A stretch of 64,000 nucleotides of DNA from UBA5078 sp040384465 (GTDB lineage: Bacteria; Pseudomonadota; Gammaproteobacteria; Pseudomonadales; Pseudohongiellaceae): contig JAZKJF010000015.1 of assembly GCA_040384465.1 (NCBI GenBank), forward strand, positions 1-64,000, given 5' to 3'. The notes beneath the pieces are model-generated. The model did no database searches. It was given only the letters and a program-made list of their open reading frames with translations, and had not been told where the DNA came from. Below, piece by piece: positions 63,490 through 64,000 of this stretch (position 1 is the stretch's first letter; each line of letters starts with the position of its first letter). The translations under genes and the position numbers were made by a program.

Positions 63490-64000
63490 TTAGTGCTGGG
63501 CAGTGGCCAACTTGCGAGACTCAAGTTCGGACCACTGTTCCGGGGTCCAGAGGTTGTTGCGAGCGAGGAAGGTATTGCTTTCGTAGGCCTGACGGGACTT
63601 TTCGCTGAGACCTACACCCGTGACGGGTTCCATTGCCATGATGCCTTCCATGAGCGTGCGCTGCCAGGTCTTGCCGAGGCCGAGTTCCTCCAGCAGAGCC
63701 TGATAGCGCGGGTCTTCCAGCACGGCATCGGGAAAGTATTTCTCGGCGCCGTGGGTGACATTGAACAGGCGGCGTTTCTGTGCCGCTGTCAGGCCGCGCC
63801 ACAGCTCGATACCGGTCTCGATATCGCCGAGCATGAAACTGAGTGCTCCCTTGTTGAAGGAGAAATCTCCTTTGCGACTCATGATGTCCTGATAGGCCGC
63901 GTTACCCAGCGTGATTTCCCCGCTGAGGAAACCGATGATGGCTTCGCTGTAATGAGCCAGGATGCCATCCTGATCCACTTCGCGTTGACGATTGAGATAG
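63490..64000 (-). CDS. C-terminal part of a TPR-type protein, cut by window edge
   Basis: The leftward frame stays open to the window edge (…YLNRQRE VDQDGILAHY), so the start lies beyond 64000. The visible 170 residues have helical repeats (EAIIGFLSGEITLGNAAYQD, FNKGALSFMLGDIETGIELWRGL) and a terminal segment LLEELGLGKTWQRTLMEG of the kind that closes TPR regions in CadC-like or adenylate-cyclase-like regulators. GTG 63978 is an internal codon, not a reliable start. Product not identified beyond this. Confidence 0.65.
   Translation of the reverse strand, partial: YLNRQREVDQDGILAHYSEAIIGFLSGEITLGNAAYQDIMSRKGDFSFNKGALSFMLGDIETGIELWRGLTAAQKRRLFNVTHGAEKYFPDAVLEDPRYQALLEELGLGKTWQRTLMEGIMAMEPVTGVGLSEKSRQAYESNTFLARNNLWTPEQWSELESRKLATAQH

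Overview
The window looks like chromosomal DNA of a free-living aerobic gammaproteobacterium. The evidence is a fpr/LysR pair arranged as in Pseudomonas, an AcrR-AcrAB-like efflux locus with an AcrR-type operator, oxyR, cysS next to a YbcJ-like S4 gene, type II NADH dehydrogenase, TonB-dependent receptors and gammaproteobacterial REP-like repeats. No rRNA or tRNA was seen. The sequence carries one 10-N gap at 415-424. The genus cannot be fixed from the sequence alone; many exported oxidoreductases and TonB receptors suggest a marine or aquatic heterotroph.

Layout. 1-577: nested inverted repeats around the assembly gap, no gene. 578-8.4 kb: finR-like regulator and divergent fpr, a secreted redoxin, an MMPL/RND exporter, a stand-alone ClpP paralogue, a small exported protein, NnrU, and a TetR regulator. 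8.5-13.2 kb: acrA-acrB-ABM monooxygenase operon behind a 36-bp palindromic operator. 13.3-17.1 kb: oxyR, a 59-bp near-perfect palindrome, and a two-subunit molybdenum hydroxylase. 17.5-21.6 kb: lipoprotein, then a leftward LysE-RDD-tautomerase-PQQ dehydrogenase group. 21.7-24.7 kb: a 2-oxoglutarate/Fe(II) oxygenase facing a Skp1-GlcNAc-transferase-like glycosyltransferase that is translationally coupled to a GAF-GGDEF diguanylate cyclase. This is the most unusual locus in the window. 24.9-34 kb: DUF5916 protein, class D beta-lactamase, S4 protein, cysS, VOC protein, ndh, LysE, MarC, NHL-repeat protein. 34.1-39.9 kb: FecR-domain protein with two microsatellite-like coding repeats, Spinster-like MFS carrier, two small exported proteins, and a secreted esterase.

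40.1-46.7 kb is a rightward five-gene unit: LytS-type histidine kinase, LytTR response regulator, HlyD-type adaptor, ADOP/MacB-type permease and ABC ATPase, so a sensory pair sits directly on an export pump. 46.7-50.3 kb is accessory DNA with two intact toxin-antitoxin-like pairs, a frameshifted HigA fragment, and a decayed RHS-repeat fragment; two AT-richer lipoprotein genes follow. 51.6-64 kb is a leftward block of exported and metabolic genes: S9 peptidase, FMN glutamate-synthase-like protein, DUF481 outer-membrane protein, two TonB receptors, an exported RidA, a dihaem cytochrome c, and a TPR-type protein cut by the window edge.

Themes: efflux and stress (AcrAB, OxyR, OXA-type beta-lactamase, MMPL), periplasmic oxidation of organic substrates (molybdenum hydroxylase, PQQ dehydrogenase, dihaem cytochrome), and a possible bacterial protein hydroxylation/glycosylation route controlled by cyclic di-GMP.
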